Assembly: GCF_900090285.1 (NCBI RefSeq)
Contig: NZ_LT607754.1
Span: 2,728,001-2,792,000 of the forward strand
Reading direction: 5' to 3'
From: Micromonospora inositola
GTDB taxonomy: Bacteria > Actinomycetota > Actinomycetes > Mycobacteriales > Micromonosporaceae
DNA: 64,000 bases
Shown: positions 28,221 through 38,169 of the stretch, one piece after another
Position numbering within the stretch: position 1 is the first letter of the stretch
Layout of the letters: each line of letters begins with the position of its first letter
The notes under the pieces: generated by a model
Database searches by the model: none
Told to the model about the DNA's origin: nothing
The model's input: only the letters and a program-made list of their open reading frames with translations
Made by a program: the position numbers and the translations under genes

Positions 28221-29348
28221 TCAGGTCCGCACCCGCAGGGTGGGATGGGTCTTGAGGAACTGCTCGGCGCGGTCGGCGCGGAGTTCGGCGAGGAACTGGC
28301 GGCCCACGGGGCGGAGCTGCTCGCCGCGGTAGGCCGCGCCCTTGCCGACCGCGTCGCCGGGGAGACCGACCAGGACCAGGCCGTCGGCGGGCAGGCCGCC
28401 CAGGGCGTACGCGAAGTCGACCAGCCCCCGCCCGCCGCCGGCGTAGACCAGGGTCTTGCCCAGGGCGGCGACCACCTGCTCCACCCGCCCGGGATCACGG
28501 GCCAGCCCCTGGTCGAGGATCTTCCGGACCAGCGCCCGGATGAGCTGCTGCTGGTGGCGCTGGCGGGTGTAGTCGCCGCCGGCCGTGTAACGCTGTCGGG
28601 CGTAGTCCAGCGCCTGCCAGCCGGTGAGGTGCCGGTCGCCCGGCTGGTACACCATCTGCGGCCCGGTGTAGGTGTTGCCGACCCGGTCCCGGTACGTCCC
28701 GTCGGGGCGGCGGTGGATCGAGGCGACCCGCTGGTCGATGTGCAGGTCCACCCCGCCGAGCGTGTCCACCAGCTTGTCGAAGCCGTTGAAGGTGATCACG
28801 GCGCCGGCGTCGATGCGCAGCCCGGTGTACCGGCTGACCGTGGTGCGCAGCAGCTCGTACCCCTGGGCGGTGCTCGGGTGCTTCTTGTCGCCGGGCACCC
28901 GGCTGCCGTAGCTCATCGCGTGGGTGAGCTTGGTGCGGCCGCCCGGGTAACCGGCCTTCGGGTAGGCGGGGATGTCCACCACCAGGTCGCGGGGGAGGGA
29001 GAAGAGGTACCCCCGGTCCAGCCCGGCCGCCATGTGCAGCACCAGCACGGCGTCGGCGTGCGGCTCCCAGCCGGGCACGCTGACCCGGGTGTCCACCCCG
29101 ACGAGCAGCAGGTTCAGCGGGCCGGTCAGGTCGGCGCCGGGCGGCGGGGTGGGGCTCGCCTGGGCCGGGGCGGGGCTGCTCGCCGACGCCGTGGGCGTGG
29201 CCGGGCCGGCCACCGGGCCGGGCGCGGGGGTGGACCGGGAGAGCAGGCGGGCGGCCACCACCGCGCCGGCGGCGACCAGGAGCACCGCCACCACGGCGGC
29301 CACCCCCAGCGTCCAGCGCCGTCGTGGCCCTGCGGTCTCCTGCGTCAT
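28221..29348 (-). CDS. LytR-CpsA-Psr (LCP) family cell-wall ligase
   Basis: 375 aa type II membrane protein: cytoplasmic GPRRRW, one transmembrane helix (about residues 12-32), a Pro/Ala/Ser linker, then the LCP domain. Hallmarks: LNLLLVGVDTRV, HADAVLVLHMAAGLDRGYLF followed by SLPRDL with the key Arg, GGRTKLTHAMSYG, and DYARQRYTAGGDYTRQRHQQ. LCP enzymes move lipid-linked glycopolymers onto peptidoglycan outside the cell. ATG at 29348 chosen with GAGGGGAA upstream; the frame extends to 29540. Confidence 0.9.
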   Translation of the reverse strand: MTQETAGPRRRWTLGVAAVVAVLLVAAGAVVAARLLSRSTPAPGPVAGPATPTASASSPAPAQASPTPPPGADLTGPLNLLLVGVDTRVSVPGWEPHADAVLVLHMAAGLDRGYLFSLPRDLVVDIPAYPKAGYPGGRTKLTHAMSYGSRVPGDKKHPSTAQGYELLRTTVSRYTGLRIDAGAVITFNGFDKLVDTLGGVDLHIDQRVASIHRRPDGTYRDRVGNTYTGPQMVYQPGDRHLTGWQALDYARQRYTAGGDYTRQRHQQQLIRALVRKILDQGLARDPGRVEQVVAALGKTLVYAGGGRGLVDFAYALGGLPADGLVLVGLPGDAVGKGAAYRGEQLRPVGRQFLAELRADRAEQFLKTHPTLRVRT

Positions 29349-29490
29349 CAGGCTTCCCCTCCCCCGTATGGAAACGACGCTCGGACGGGGGCCCGGGTTG
29401 CCGCCGGCGGGCCCGGGTCGGTCGAGCGCTCTGCATGATCCCGAAAATCTGCCGCTGGCGCGATGGCTACCCGTCGGTAATGATGCGTGC

Positions 29491-31188
29491 ATGCGGTACG
29501 ACGTGGTCGTCATCGGGTCCGGCTTCGGCGGCAGCGTCACCGCGCTCCGGCTGGCGGAGCGGGGCTACTCGGTCGGCGTGCTGGAGGCCGGGCGGCGCTT
29601 CGCCGACGACGAGTTCCCGCAGACCTCCTGGCGGGCCCGGCGCTTCCTCTGGGCGCCGAAGCTCGGCTGCTACGGCCTGCAACGGATCACCCTGCTCCGC
29701 TCGGCCGACCGGAAGGCCGGCGGGGGAGTCATGGTGCTCTCCGGCGCGGGCGTGGGCGGCGGCTCGCTGGTCTACGCCAACACCCTCTACGAGCCCCTCG
29801 ACGCGTTCTACGCCGACCCGCAGTGGCGGGACATCACCGACTGGCGTGACGAACTGGCCCGCCACTACGACCAGGCCAAGCGGATGCTCGGGGTGACCAC
29901 GTACCCGATCCACACCGGCGCGGACCGGGCGATGCGGGCGGTGGCCGAGCGGATGGGGGTCGGGCAGACCTTCCACGCCACCCCGGTCGGGGTGCACATC
30001 GGGCGACCGGGTGAGCGGGTGCCCGACCCGTACTTCGGCGGGGCCGGGCCGGAGCGGACCGGCTGCACGCACTGCGGCTCGTGCATGACCGGCTGCCGGC
30101 ACGGCGCCAAGAACACCCTGGTCAAGAACTACCTCTGGCTGGCCGAGCGGCTCGGCGCCCAGGTCCACCCGCTGACCACCGTCACCGCGGTCCGCCCCGC
30201 CGTCGGCGGGGGCTACGAGGTGCACACCGAGCGCACCGGCGCCTGGCTGCGCAAGCGGCGCCAGGTCAGCCACGCCGACCAGGTGGTATTCGCCGCCGGC
30301 GCGCTCGGCACCCAGCGGCTGCTGCACGAGATGAAGGCGACCGGGGCGCTGCCGGGGCTGTCGCCCCGCCTCGGCGAGCTGACCCGGACCAACTCGGAGG
30401 CCATCCTCGGCGCCTCGGTGCCCCGGCAGCGGGCCCGCGAGCGGCGGCTGGACTTCACCGAGGGGGTGGCGATCACCAGCTCGTTCCACCCCGACCCGCA
30501 GACCCACATCGAGCCGGTCCGCTACGGCCGCGGCTCGAACGCGATGGGGCTGCTCCAGTCGCTGCTGGTCGACGGCGGGCCGCACCGGGTCCGGCGCTGG
30601 CTGGGCAGCATCGTCCGGCAGCCCGGCCTGGCCGCCCGGATGCTGTCGGTCCGCGGCTGGTCGGAGCGGACGGTGATCGCCCTGGTGATGCAGTCGGCGG
30701 ACAACTCGCTCACCACCCGCTGGCGGCGCGGCCCGTTCGGCCGCCGGTTGGTCTCCGGCCCGGGGCACGGCGCGCCGAGCCCGACCTGGATCCCGGCCGG
30801 CAACGCCGCGGTCCGGCTGCTGGCCGAGGAGATCGACGGCACGCCGGGCGGGGCGATGACGGAGCCGTTCAACATCCCGATGACGGCGCACATCCTCGGC
30901 GGGGCGGTGATCGGCGCCACCCCGGCCGACGGGGTGATCGACCCGTACCACCGGGTGCACGGGCACCCGGGGCTGCACGTGGTGGACGGCGCGGCGGTCT
31001 CGGCGAACCTCGGGGTGAACCCGTCGCTGACCATCACCGCCCAGGCGGAACGGGCGATGTCGTTCTGGCCCAACAAGGGCGAGGAGGATCCGCGGCCGCC
31101 GCTCGGTGCCGCGTACCGCCGGTTGACGCCGGTCCGTCCGCGCCACCCGGCGGTCCCGGCGCACGCCCCCGCCGCCCTGCGCGGGTGA
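29491..31188 (+). CDS. GMC-type FAD oxidoreductase (ChoD-like)
   Basis: 565 aa. N-terminal FAD fold VVVIGSGFGGSVTALRLAER, VLSGAGVGGGSLVYANTLYEP, and the Cys-rich stretch GCTHCGSCMTGCRHGAKNTL (about residue 190-209), which marks the ChoD-like GMC subgroup and may bind an Fe-S cluster. The C-terminal active-site region has TAHILGGAVIG and NLGVNPSLTITAQAERA. Annotated relatives are often called cholesterol oxidase on weak grounds. I recall the mycobacterial homologue also sitting next to guaB3. ATG start follows a TAATGA box by 7 nt, so it may be leaderless. Confidence 0.88.
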   Translation: MRYDVVVIGSGFGGSVTALRLAERGYSVGVLEAGRRFADDEFPQTSWRARRFLWAPKLGCYGLQRITLLRSADRKAGGGVMVLSGAGVGGGSLVYANTLYEPLDAFYADPQWRDITDWRDELARHYDQAKRMLGVTTYPIHTGADRAMRAVAERMGVGQTFHATPVGVHIGRPGERVPDPYFGGAGPERTGCTHCGSCMTGCRHGAKNTLVKNYLWLAERLGAQVHPLTTVTAVRPAVGGGYEVHTERTGAWLRKRRQVSHADQVVFAAGALGTQRLLHEMKATGALPGLSPRLGELTRTNSEAILGASVPRQRARERRLDFTEGVAITSSFHPDPQTHIEPVRYGRGSNAMGLLQSLLVDGGPHRVRRWLGSIVRQPGLAARMLSVRGWSERTVIALVMQSADNSLTTRWRRGPFGRRLVSGPGHGAPSPTWIPAGNAAVRLLAEEIDGTPGGAMTEPFNIPMTAHILGGAVIGATPADGVIDPYHRVHGHPGLHVVDGAAVSANLGVNPSLTITAQAERAMSFWPNKGEEDPRPPLGAAYRRLTPVRPRHPAVPAHAPAALRG

Positions 31189-31260
31189 CCTGGGCGACAC
31201 CCGGGCGGGACGCGCCGCGCGGAGCGGCTGGCCCGCGCCCGGCGCGGGGGTGACGGTCGG

Positions 31261-31266
31261 TAGGCT
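31261..31266 (+). promoter_or_regulatory. -10 box (TAGGCT) for leaderless guaA
   Basis: TAGGCT ends 8 nt before the guaA ATG at 31275, with no ribosome site between. Confidence 0.5.
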
Positions 31267-31274
31267 TTCTGCAC

Positions 31275-32828
<1,554 letters not shown>

Positions 32829-32835
32829 CGCCGGC

Positions 32836-33249
32836 TCACCCGGCGGTCGGCGGCTGAGGCTGCGGCCGGGGCGTCGGCTCCGGCGTGCCGGCCGGGTGCG
32901 TCGCCGGCCCGCCCGTCGCGGTCGGCCAGGCCGCCGGGTCGGGCGCCGGTTGCGGCCAGCCCTGCGGGGCGGGGCCGGCGGGCCGCCAGCCGCGCGGCGC
33001 GGCGCCCGCCGGGTGCGGCCAGGCGGGCGCGCCGGCCGGCTCCTCCGGCATCAGGAACCACATGATCGGGTACGCCAGCGCGGCGAAGCCGCCGGTGAGC
33101 AGGGTGGCGACGGCGAAGACCACCCGGACGAGGGTGGGGTCGACGGCGAGGTAGCGGCCGAGGCCGCTGGCGACGCCGGCCACCATGCGGTCGGTGGTGG
33201 GTCTGCGGAGCTGCTTGTACGGGGCCTGAGGGGTGCTCGTGGAGGTCAT
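32836..33249 (-). CDS. Small PspC-domain membrane protein
   Basis: 137 aa from ATG at 33249. PspC domain: YKQLRRPTTDRMVAGVASGL, then GRYLAVDPTLVRVVFAVATLLTGGFAALAYPIMWFLMPEEP with one strong membrane helix. The C-terminal half is Pro/Ala/Gly-rich (repeats of HPAGAAPRGW/PAGPAPQGW) and probably disordered. PspC proteins respond to envelope stress. The gene is convergent with guaA, 7 bp apart. A larger PspC protein and a PspC-containing kinase lie 6-8 kb away. Confidence 0.85.
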   Translation of the reverse strand: MTSTSTPQAPYKQLRRPTTDRMVAGVASGLGRYLAVDPTLVRVVFAVATLLTGGFAALAYPIMWFLMPEEPAGAPAWPHPAGAAPRGWRPAGPAPQGWPQPAPDPAAWPTATGGPATHPAGTPEPTPRPQPQPPTAG

Positions 33250-33393
33250 GTACCCACGGTCCCGCGCCGGCGGGCGGGCGACCTCGGTGACCGCCCGGAC
33301 TCCTACCCTGATCGCTCCCTGAGGCGCCAGCCAAGAGTCAGGAATCTGACTCTTTTCGATGGAGGTAACCCGGCAGGGGGAGAATTTCCTCCC

Positions 33394-34341
33394 GTGACCA
33401 CCTCGCTGGAGCCGCTCCGCAGGATCGCGGCATACGCAGTTTGTGCTGATCAAGCCGGTCGAGTGTTGCTGGTCCGCGCATCGGAGCGCTCCGGCACCCC
33501 CGGCACCTGGTCGCTGCCCGGAGGGGCGGTCGACCACGGTGAGGACCCCAAGCACACCGTCGTCCGCGAGACCGCGGCGGAGACCGGGCTCTCGGTCGCC
33601 GTCTCCGGGCTGGCGGACGTGCTCGCCGACATGCGGGCCCTGGCCGAGCGCGGCATCACCCTGCACACCGACCGGCTGCTCTACACGGTCTCACTGCGGG
33701 GCGGGACGCTGACCGAGCGGGTGGACCGCCCGACCGACCTGGCCCGCTGGGTCACCCTGGACGAGGCCCGGGCGCTGCCGCTGCGGTCGTTCACCGCGCG
33801 CGCCCTGGGGCTCCCCGCCTCCTCGGCCGACGTGGTGCCCGAGGAGGTCCCCGAGTTCCCCTCCTTCTACGCGGTGCCCGGCCCGGACGGGCTGCACCGG
33901 GCGCAGCGCTTCGCCGCGTACGCCGTGGTCACCGACCCGGAGGAGCGGGTGCTGCTCACCCGGGTCTCCGACGGGTACCCGGGCGCCGGCTGCTGGCACC
34001 TGCCGGGCGGCGGCACCGACTACGGCGAGCAGCCGGGCGCGGCGCTGATCCGGGAGCTGGTCGAGGAGACCGGGCAGACCGGTCGCCTGGTCGAGCTGCT
34101 CGGGGTGGCCAGCCACCGGGACGCCGCCTCGCTCGGCCCCGAGGGCTACCCGATCGACTGGCACGGGGTGCGCGCCTTCTACCGGGTGGTCGTCGACCAG
34201 CCTGCCCCGCCCACCGTGACCGACGTCGGCGGCTCCACCTGCGAGGCCCGCTGGTTCCGCCGAGAGGAGCTGACCGCCCTCCCCGCCGACCGCCTCACCG
34301 AGGTGACGGCCGAAGCCGTCCAGGCCGCCCAACTCCTCTAA
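33394..34341 (+). CDS. Double-Nudix hydrolase, copy 1
   Basis: 315 aa with two Nudix domains in one chain. The first box is GAVDHGEDPKHTVVRETAAE followed by TG, with Ala in place of the first Glu of the EE pair. The second is GGTDYGEQPGAALIRELVEE followed by TG, which is intact. So the N-terminal domain may be weak or non-catalytic. The substrate cannot be read from the sequence. GTG start at 33394; the bases just before it (TTTCCTCCC) are not a ribosome site, so it may be leaderless. A paralogue follows within 130 bp. Confidence 0.85.
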   Translation: MTTSLEPLRRIAAYAVCADQAGRVLLVRASERSGTPGTWSLPGGAVDHGEDPKHTVVRETAAETGLSVAVSGLADVLADMRALAERGITLHTDRLLYTVSLRGGTLTERVDRPTDLARWVTLDEARALPLRSFTARALGLPASSADVVPEEVPEFPSFYAVPGPDGLHRAQRFAAYAVVTDPEERVLLTRVSDGYPGAGCWHLPGGGTDYGEQPGAALIRELVEETGQTGRLVELLGVASHRDAASLGPEGYPIDWHGVRAFYRVVVDQPAPPTVTDVGGSTCEARWFRREELTALPADRLTEVTAEAVQAAQLL

Positions 34342-34377
34342 CCCCACCCGCACCCCCTCCCCACCGGCCGCCCCGGT

Positions 34378-34432
34378 GATCATGAAGTTGTTGCCACGAC
34401 ACGCCGTGCCGGTGGGCAATAGGTTCATGATC
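34378..34432. repeat. Palindromic element between the Nudix paralogues
   Basis: Arms GATCATGAAGTTGTTGCC (34378-34395) and GGCAATAGGTTCATGATC (34415-34432) pair at 14 of 18 positions, with a GC-rich 19-nt centre that can itself fold. It is AT-richer than its surroundings. From memory, similar GATCATGAA-type palindromes are scattered between genes in Micromonospora; I see only one copy here. Confidence 0.5.
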
Positions 34433-34471
34433 GACGGGGATGGCCGGTCGGGTAGTGGAGAGCGGGGGCTG

Positions 34472-35371
34472 ATGGAACAGCGGCGGCGGATCGGGGCGTA
34501 CGGGGTGTGCCGGGACGGGGAGCGGGTGCTGCTCGTGCGGGGGTCGGCCGCCGCGGACTTTCCCGGGGTGTGGCAGCTGCCCGGGGGCGGGCTCGACCAC
34601 GCCGAGCATCCCGAGGCGGCGGTGGTGCGGGAGTTCGCCGAGGAGACCGGGCTGGCCGTCGAGGCGGCCGGGCTCCGGGACGCCGTGGCGGACGTGACCC
34701 GGTTCCCGGACCTCGGGGTCGCCCTGCACACCGACCGGATCATCTTCGACGTCACGCCGACCGGAGGGACGCTCCGGGACGAGGTCGACCAGACCACCGA
34801 CCTGGCCGCCTGGTTCACCCCCGCCGAGGCGGCCGGCCTGTCGCTGCTGCCGTTCACCGCCGAGCTGCTCGGCCTGCCGGTCACCCCGCTGCCCGCGCGG
34901 ACCGCCCGGGCGCCGTTCGAGCCGGCGCCCACCGACCGGCGGCAGCGCTTCGCCGCGTACGGCCTGGTCACCGACCCGGCGGGACGGGTGCTGCTCACCA
35001 TGATCGCCGACGGGTACCCGGGCGCCGGTAAGTGGCACCTGCCCGGCGGCGGCACCGACCACGGCGAGCAGCCCGCCGCCGGACTGCTCCGCGAGCTGGT
35101 CGAGGAGGCCGGCCAGCTCGGCCGGGTGGTCGACCTGCTGGCCGTGGACAACCTGCACAATCCGGCCGCGCTCGGCCCCGAGGGGCGGCCGTTGGACTGG
35201 CACGGCGTCCGGGTGATCTACCGCGTGCGGGTGGACGCCCCGACCGAGGCGATGGTGACCGAGCTCGCCGGCGGGTCCACCGCCCGCGCCGCCTGGTTCG
35301 CTCCGGAGCAGATCAGCGAGCTGCGGCTGACCGACGTGGCGGTCCTGGCAACCGGACGTCGGGGGAGGTAG
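34472..35371 (+). CDS. Double-Nudix hydrolase, copy 2
   Basis: 299 aa paralogue of the preceding gene with the same two-domain plan. Box 1 is GGLDHAEHPEAAVVREFAEE followed by TG (intact EE) and box 2 is GGTDHGEQPAAGLLRELVEE followed by AG. Both domains therefore keep the catalytic glutamates, unlike copy 1. Shared stretches such as RFAAYGLVTDP, ADGYPGAG and DWHGVR show tandem duplication. ATG at 34472 chosen with GCGGGGG upstream; the frame is open to 34376 through the palindrome, which I reject as a start region. Confidence 0.85.
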   Translation: MEQRRRIGAYGVCRDGERVLLVRGSAAADFPGVWQLPGGGLDHAEHPEAAVVREFAEETGLAVEAAGLRDAVADVTRFPDLGVALHTDRIIFDVTPTGGTLRDEVDQTTDLAAWFTPAEAAGLSLLPFTAELLGLPVTPLPARTARAPFEPAPTDRRQRFAAYGLVTDPAGRVLLTMIADGYPGAGKWHLPGGGTDHGEQPAAGLLRELVEEAGQLGRVVDLLAVDNLHNPAALGPEGRPLDWHGVRVIYRVRVDAPTEAMVTELAGGSTARAAWFAPEQISELRLTDVAVLATGRRGR

Positions 35372-35406
35372 CACCCGCTCGCCGAGCCGCCCCGGGCCTC
35401 CTCCGG

Positions 35407-35412
35407 TACAGT
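35407..35412 (+). promoter_or_regulatory. Candidate -10 box for the pssA transcript
   Basis: TACAGT (TAnnnT type) 237 bp upstream of the pssA GTG. It would start transcription near 35419 and create a long structured leader. No clear -35 box. Confidence 0.35.
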
Positions 35413-35418
35413 CGGTAG

Positions 35419-35643
35419 TTGGGTTGGTGCGAGAAACGGGCGATGACGCCCGAGATGGGAATAAGAGAGCGGTTCGCGCGGCTTAAGGGAGATATAAGTG
35501 CCGCCGGCAGCTATCGCCAAGCCCCTTTCCCTTGTGCAATGGTGTACTCCGCAAAACGGGCTGCCGGACCAGCAAGGTCCGGCACGAGACAGCCGGACAG
35601 CCGCCCCTGGTGGGCGGTCAGCCGATCCGGTGATGGAGGAAAC
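35419..35643 (+). ncRNA. Structured 5' leader of pssA, possible cis-regulatory RNA
   Basis: About 225 nt of lower-GC sequence with several foldable parts. Hairpin 35437-35452 is CGGGCG-ATGA-CGCCCG. Hairpin 35478-35504 is GCGGCTTA against TAA-GT-GCCGC with loop AGGGAGATA. That loop (35486-35491) can pair with TTCCCT at 35527-35532 as a pseudoknot. Hairpin 35562-35584 is a perfect 9 bp (TGCCGGACC / GGTCCGGCA). Hairpin 35601-35617 is CCGCCC / GGGCGG, just before the GGAGGA ribosome site. I recognise no known riboswitch class. The frame stays open here but has poor GC3 bias. Confidence 0.4.
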
Positions 35644-36633
35644 GTGCCGAGAGCCCCATGGCGCCGGCGTCGTACGACTGACAGTCCGCGCCCCGCAGGG
35701 CGTCGCTGGGCGGGCCGGTTGCGCCGCAGCAGCACGTTCGCCCGCCAGGTGCTGCTGGTCAGGGTGGGCCGCCGGGAGGGTGCCGTCGCCGGGACCGACC
35801 TGGTCGTACCCGACCACCGCTACGCCGACCGGCAGCGCCGCCGCTACGGCCGGTTCGACCGCACCGAGGTCGAGGCGATCATGCCGGTCAGCCCGGCGCT
35901 CGCCCCAACCTCGCCGGTCGACGACGACGCGTCGGCGATGTCGATCCCGCTCCTGCCGGGTGAGCGCACCGCCGCCCGGCGGATGAAGTTCGCCCTGGTC
36001 AACGCCTGCACCCTGAGCAGCCTGATGCTCGGCATGCTGGCCATCTTCCTGGCCATGCAGGGCGAGGTCCGGGTCGCGGCGCTCTGCCTGATCGCCTGCG
36101 TCGTGTTCGACGGCCTCGACGGCGCGCTGGCCCGCAAGCTCGGCGTGGCCAGCCCCTTCGGCGCCCAGATGGACTCGCTGGCCGACATGTGCTCGTTCGG
36201 CCTCGCCGCCCCGGTGGTGGTCTACGCCTCGCTGGCCGGCTCGGTGCCGCCGGCCGCCGCCGCGGTGGCCTGCGCCCTCGTCGCGGCCTGCGCCGCGATC
36301 CGGCTCGCCCGGTTCAACGTCTCGCCGAAGGACGGCCGGTTCTTCTGTGGCGTACCGACCACCATGGCGGCGGCCGTGCTGGCCCTGACCGTGGCCATCG
36401 GGCTGCCGGTCTCCGGCCTGGTGCTGGTCGGCGGGGTGGCCCTGCTGGCCTTCGCGATGGTCTCCAGCTTCCCGTACGCGAAGCTGGCCCGGCTGGTGAA
36501 GCTGCCGCCGTGGCTCTGGCTGGCGCCGGTGGTCGGCGCCCTGGTCGACATCCGGCTGACCTTCGCCCTGGTGGTGGTGGGTTACCTGGTCAGCGGCCCG
36601 CTGCTGTGGCTGCACCAGCGCCGTACCGCCTGA
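35644..36633 (+). CDS. pssA: CDP-diacylglycerol-serine O-phosphatidyltransferase PssA
   Basis: 329 aa from GTG at 35644 (GGAGGA upstream). An ATG at 35881 would give 250 aa, but coding bias is strong from about 35710, so the longer form is preferred. CDP-alcohol phosphotransferase signature DGLDGALARKLGVASPFGAQ followed by MDSLAD, with the conserved Asp residues. About seven membrane segments. The N-terminal 80 residues are very basic (RAPWRRRRTTDSPRPAGRRW) and unusual. It makes phosphatidylserine in the membrane; the convergent psd downstream converts it to phosphatidylethanolamine. Confidence 0.88.
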   Translation: MPRAPWRRRRTTDSPRPAGRRWAGRLRRSSTFARQVLLVRVGRREGAVAGTDLVVPDHRYADRQRRRYGRFDRTEVEAIMPVSPALAPTSPVDDDASAMSIPLLPGERTAARRMKFALVNACTLSSLMLGMLAIFLAMQGEVRVAALCLIACVVFDGLDGALARKLGVASPFGAQMDSLADMCSFGLAAPVVVYASLAGSVPPAAAAVACALVAACAAIRLARFNVSPKDGRFFCGVPTTMAAAVLALTVAIGLPVSGLVLVGGVALLAFAMVSSFPYAKLARLVKLPPWLWLAPVVGALVDIRLTFALVVVGYLVSGPLLWLHQRRTA

Positions 36634-36643
36634 TCCGAGCCAT

Positions 36644-36679
36644 CGAAAAGGGGCGCCGCACTCGCGGCGCCCCTTTTCG
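36644..36679. terminator. Bidirectional terminator between pssA and psd
   Basis: Perfect 16-bp inverted repeat (CGAAAAGGGGCGCCGC / GCGGCGCCCCTTTTCG) with a 4-nt loop. A-runs and T-runs flank the stem, so it can terminate both convergent genes. Confidence 0.9.
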
Positions 36680-36691
36680 CGTCTCCGTGTC

Positions 36692-37939
36692 TCAGACCCA
36701 GCGGGCGATCACGGTCGAGCCGCCGACCACCTTGTCGCCGGGGCCGACCAGCGGCTCGGCGGCGTCCGCCGGCAGGTAGACGTCGGTCCGCGAGCCGAAC
36801 CGGATCAGCCCGAAGCGCTCGCCCCTCGCCAGCAGGGCGCCGACCGGCGCCCGCTGCACGATCCGCCGGGCGATCAGGCCGGTACGCTGCGCGACCACCA
36901 CCGTGCCGTGCTCGGTGTCCAGCACCGTGTACGCCGCCACGTTGTGCTCGGCGTCCGGCTTCATGGCGTTGACGAAGCCGCCGTCGGCGACGAAGTAGTC
37001 GACCACCTTCCCGGCGACCGGGGCGCGGTTGACGTGCACGTCCAGCACGGAGAGGAAGACCGCCACCCGCAGCCACTCGCCGTCGCCGAAGCGCTCGTCG
37101 TGCAGGCGCTGCACCGAGAGGACCTGACCGTCCGCGGCGGCGACCACGGCCGACGGGTCCTCCGGCACGTCCCGCTCCGGATCCCGGAAGAACGCGGCCA
37201 CCGGGACGGCGGCCAGCGCCGGCAGCAGCCAGAGCTTCGACTTCGGCCGGGTCACCCGGGCCAGCGCCGCCAGCCCGAGGCTGATGCCGGCCGCGGCGAC
37301 GCCGTTCGAGTCGATGTGCATGCTGCGGGTCAGCGGCACGCTCGACGGCCGGTACGCCGGGGCCAGTCGGGCGGCCACGGCGGCGCTGGCCGGCGTGAAG
37401 CGGAGGTGGTGCACCCGGACCGGCGGGGAGTTGCGCAGCACCAGGTCGGTGCGGATGCCGTGCAGCACGCCCTGCCGATCCAGCTCGGTGCCGGCGCCCT
37501 CGGTCCGGAAGAGCGGCGCGGCCACGCTCAGCACCGCGCCGTCGGACAGGTACTTCGACAGCCCGTCGACCGCCATCCGAGCCTCTTCCGCGGTGCCGGT
37601 GCACGGCTCGGCGGCGATGACCACCTCGGCGGCGTCGGCCTCGGCGAGGGTGTCGATCACGCGTACCCGGTCGGCGACCCAACGGCCCTGGGCCGACACG
37701 TGCTCGCGGAGCGCGGCGGCGGAGGCCCCCTCCGCCGGCACGACGGTGAGCCGGTCGCCGGGAAGCAGCGCCTCGATCGCCGCGGCCAGGACCGGGGACT
37801 CCGGAACCGCGCCGACCAGCAGGGCGGCCTTCGGGTCGTTGCGCCGGGCGAGCTCGGTCACGAGGGTACGGGCGGCGCGCTCGCCGATGCGGACCGGACC
37901 GGACGCGCCGGAGGTGCGCACGGCGGGGGACTGGGTCAT
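36692..37939 (-). CDS. psd: Phosphatidylserine decarboxylase with extra N-terminal Rossmann-like domain
   Basis: 415 aa, about twice the usual 210-230 of the short Psd type. Residues from about 196 are Psd: SMHIDSNGVAAAG, FFRDPERDVP, LDVHVNRAPVAG, and GLIRFGSRTDVYLP, where Gly382-Ser383 is the likely self-cleavage site that creates the pyruvoyl cofactor. The C-terminus ends GGSTVIARWV. Residues 1-195 resemble a class I methyltransferase fold (AALLVGAVPESPVLAAAI, LTVVPAEGASAAALREHV, EVVIAAEPC), but the glycine-rich SAM loop is degraded. ATG at 37939 with AGGAG upstream. Makes phosphatidylethanolamine from PssA product. Confidence 0.88.
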   Translation of the reverse strand: MTQSPAVRTSGASGPVRIGERAARTLVTELARRNDPKAALLVGAVPESPVLAAAIEALLPGDRLTVVPAEGASAAALREHVSAQGRWVADRVRVIDTLAEADAAEVVIAAEPCTGTAEEARMAVDGLSKYLSDGAVLSVAAPLFRTEGAGTELDRQGVLHGIRTDLVLRNSPPVRVHHLRFTPASAAVAARLAPAYRPSSVPLTRSMHIDSNGVAAAGISLGLAALARVTRPKSKLWLLPALAAVPVAAFFRDPERDVPEDPSAVVAAADGQVLSVQRLHDERFGDGEWLRVAVFLSVLDVHVNRAPVAGKVVDYFVADGGFVNAMKPDAEHNVAAYTVLDTEHGTVVVAQRTGLIARRIVQRAPVGALLARGERFGLIRFGSRTDVYLPADAAEPLVGPGDKVVGGSTVIARWV

Positions 37940-38169
37940 GTCGGACGGGCTCCTGACGGGTAGAGACGGGAAAGCGGCGGGACCGCCACGGCGACCTGGT
38001 CGGCTGGGCCGGGGGCGAGGCTCGGCGACCGGGACCACCGGACCCGGGCGGAACCCGGCGACGTGGCGGCCCGGCCGCGGCCGAGGCCCCACGGCGTGGG
38101 CCGGCCGGCGGTGGCGAGATCTCCACCAGCCAGCATATGCGCCGCCGGAGGAGACCCGCACCGCCGCGC

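Noticed and set aside
35419..35643. N-terminal extension of PssA through an open frame from TTG 35419
   Set aside because: GC3 bias is absent before about 35680 and a good GGAGGA site precedes GTG 35644. The sequence folds like an RNA leader instead.
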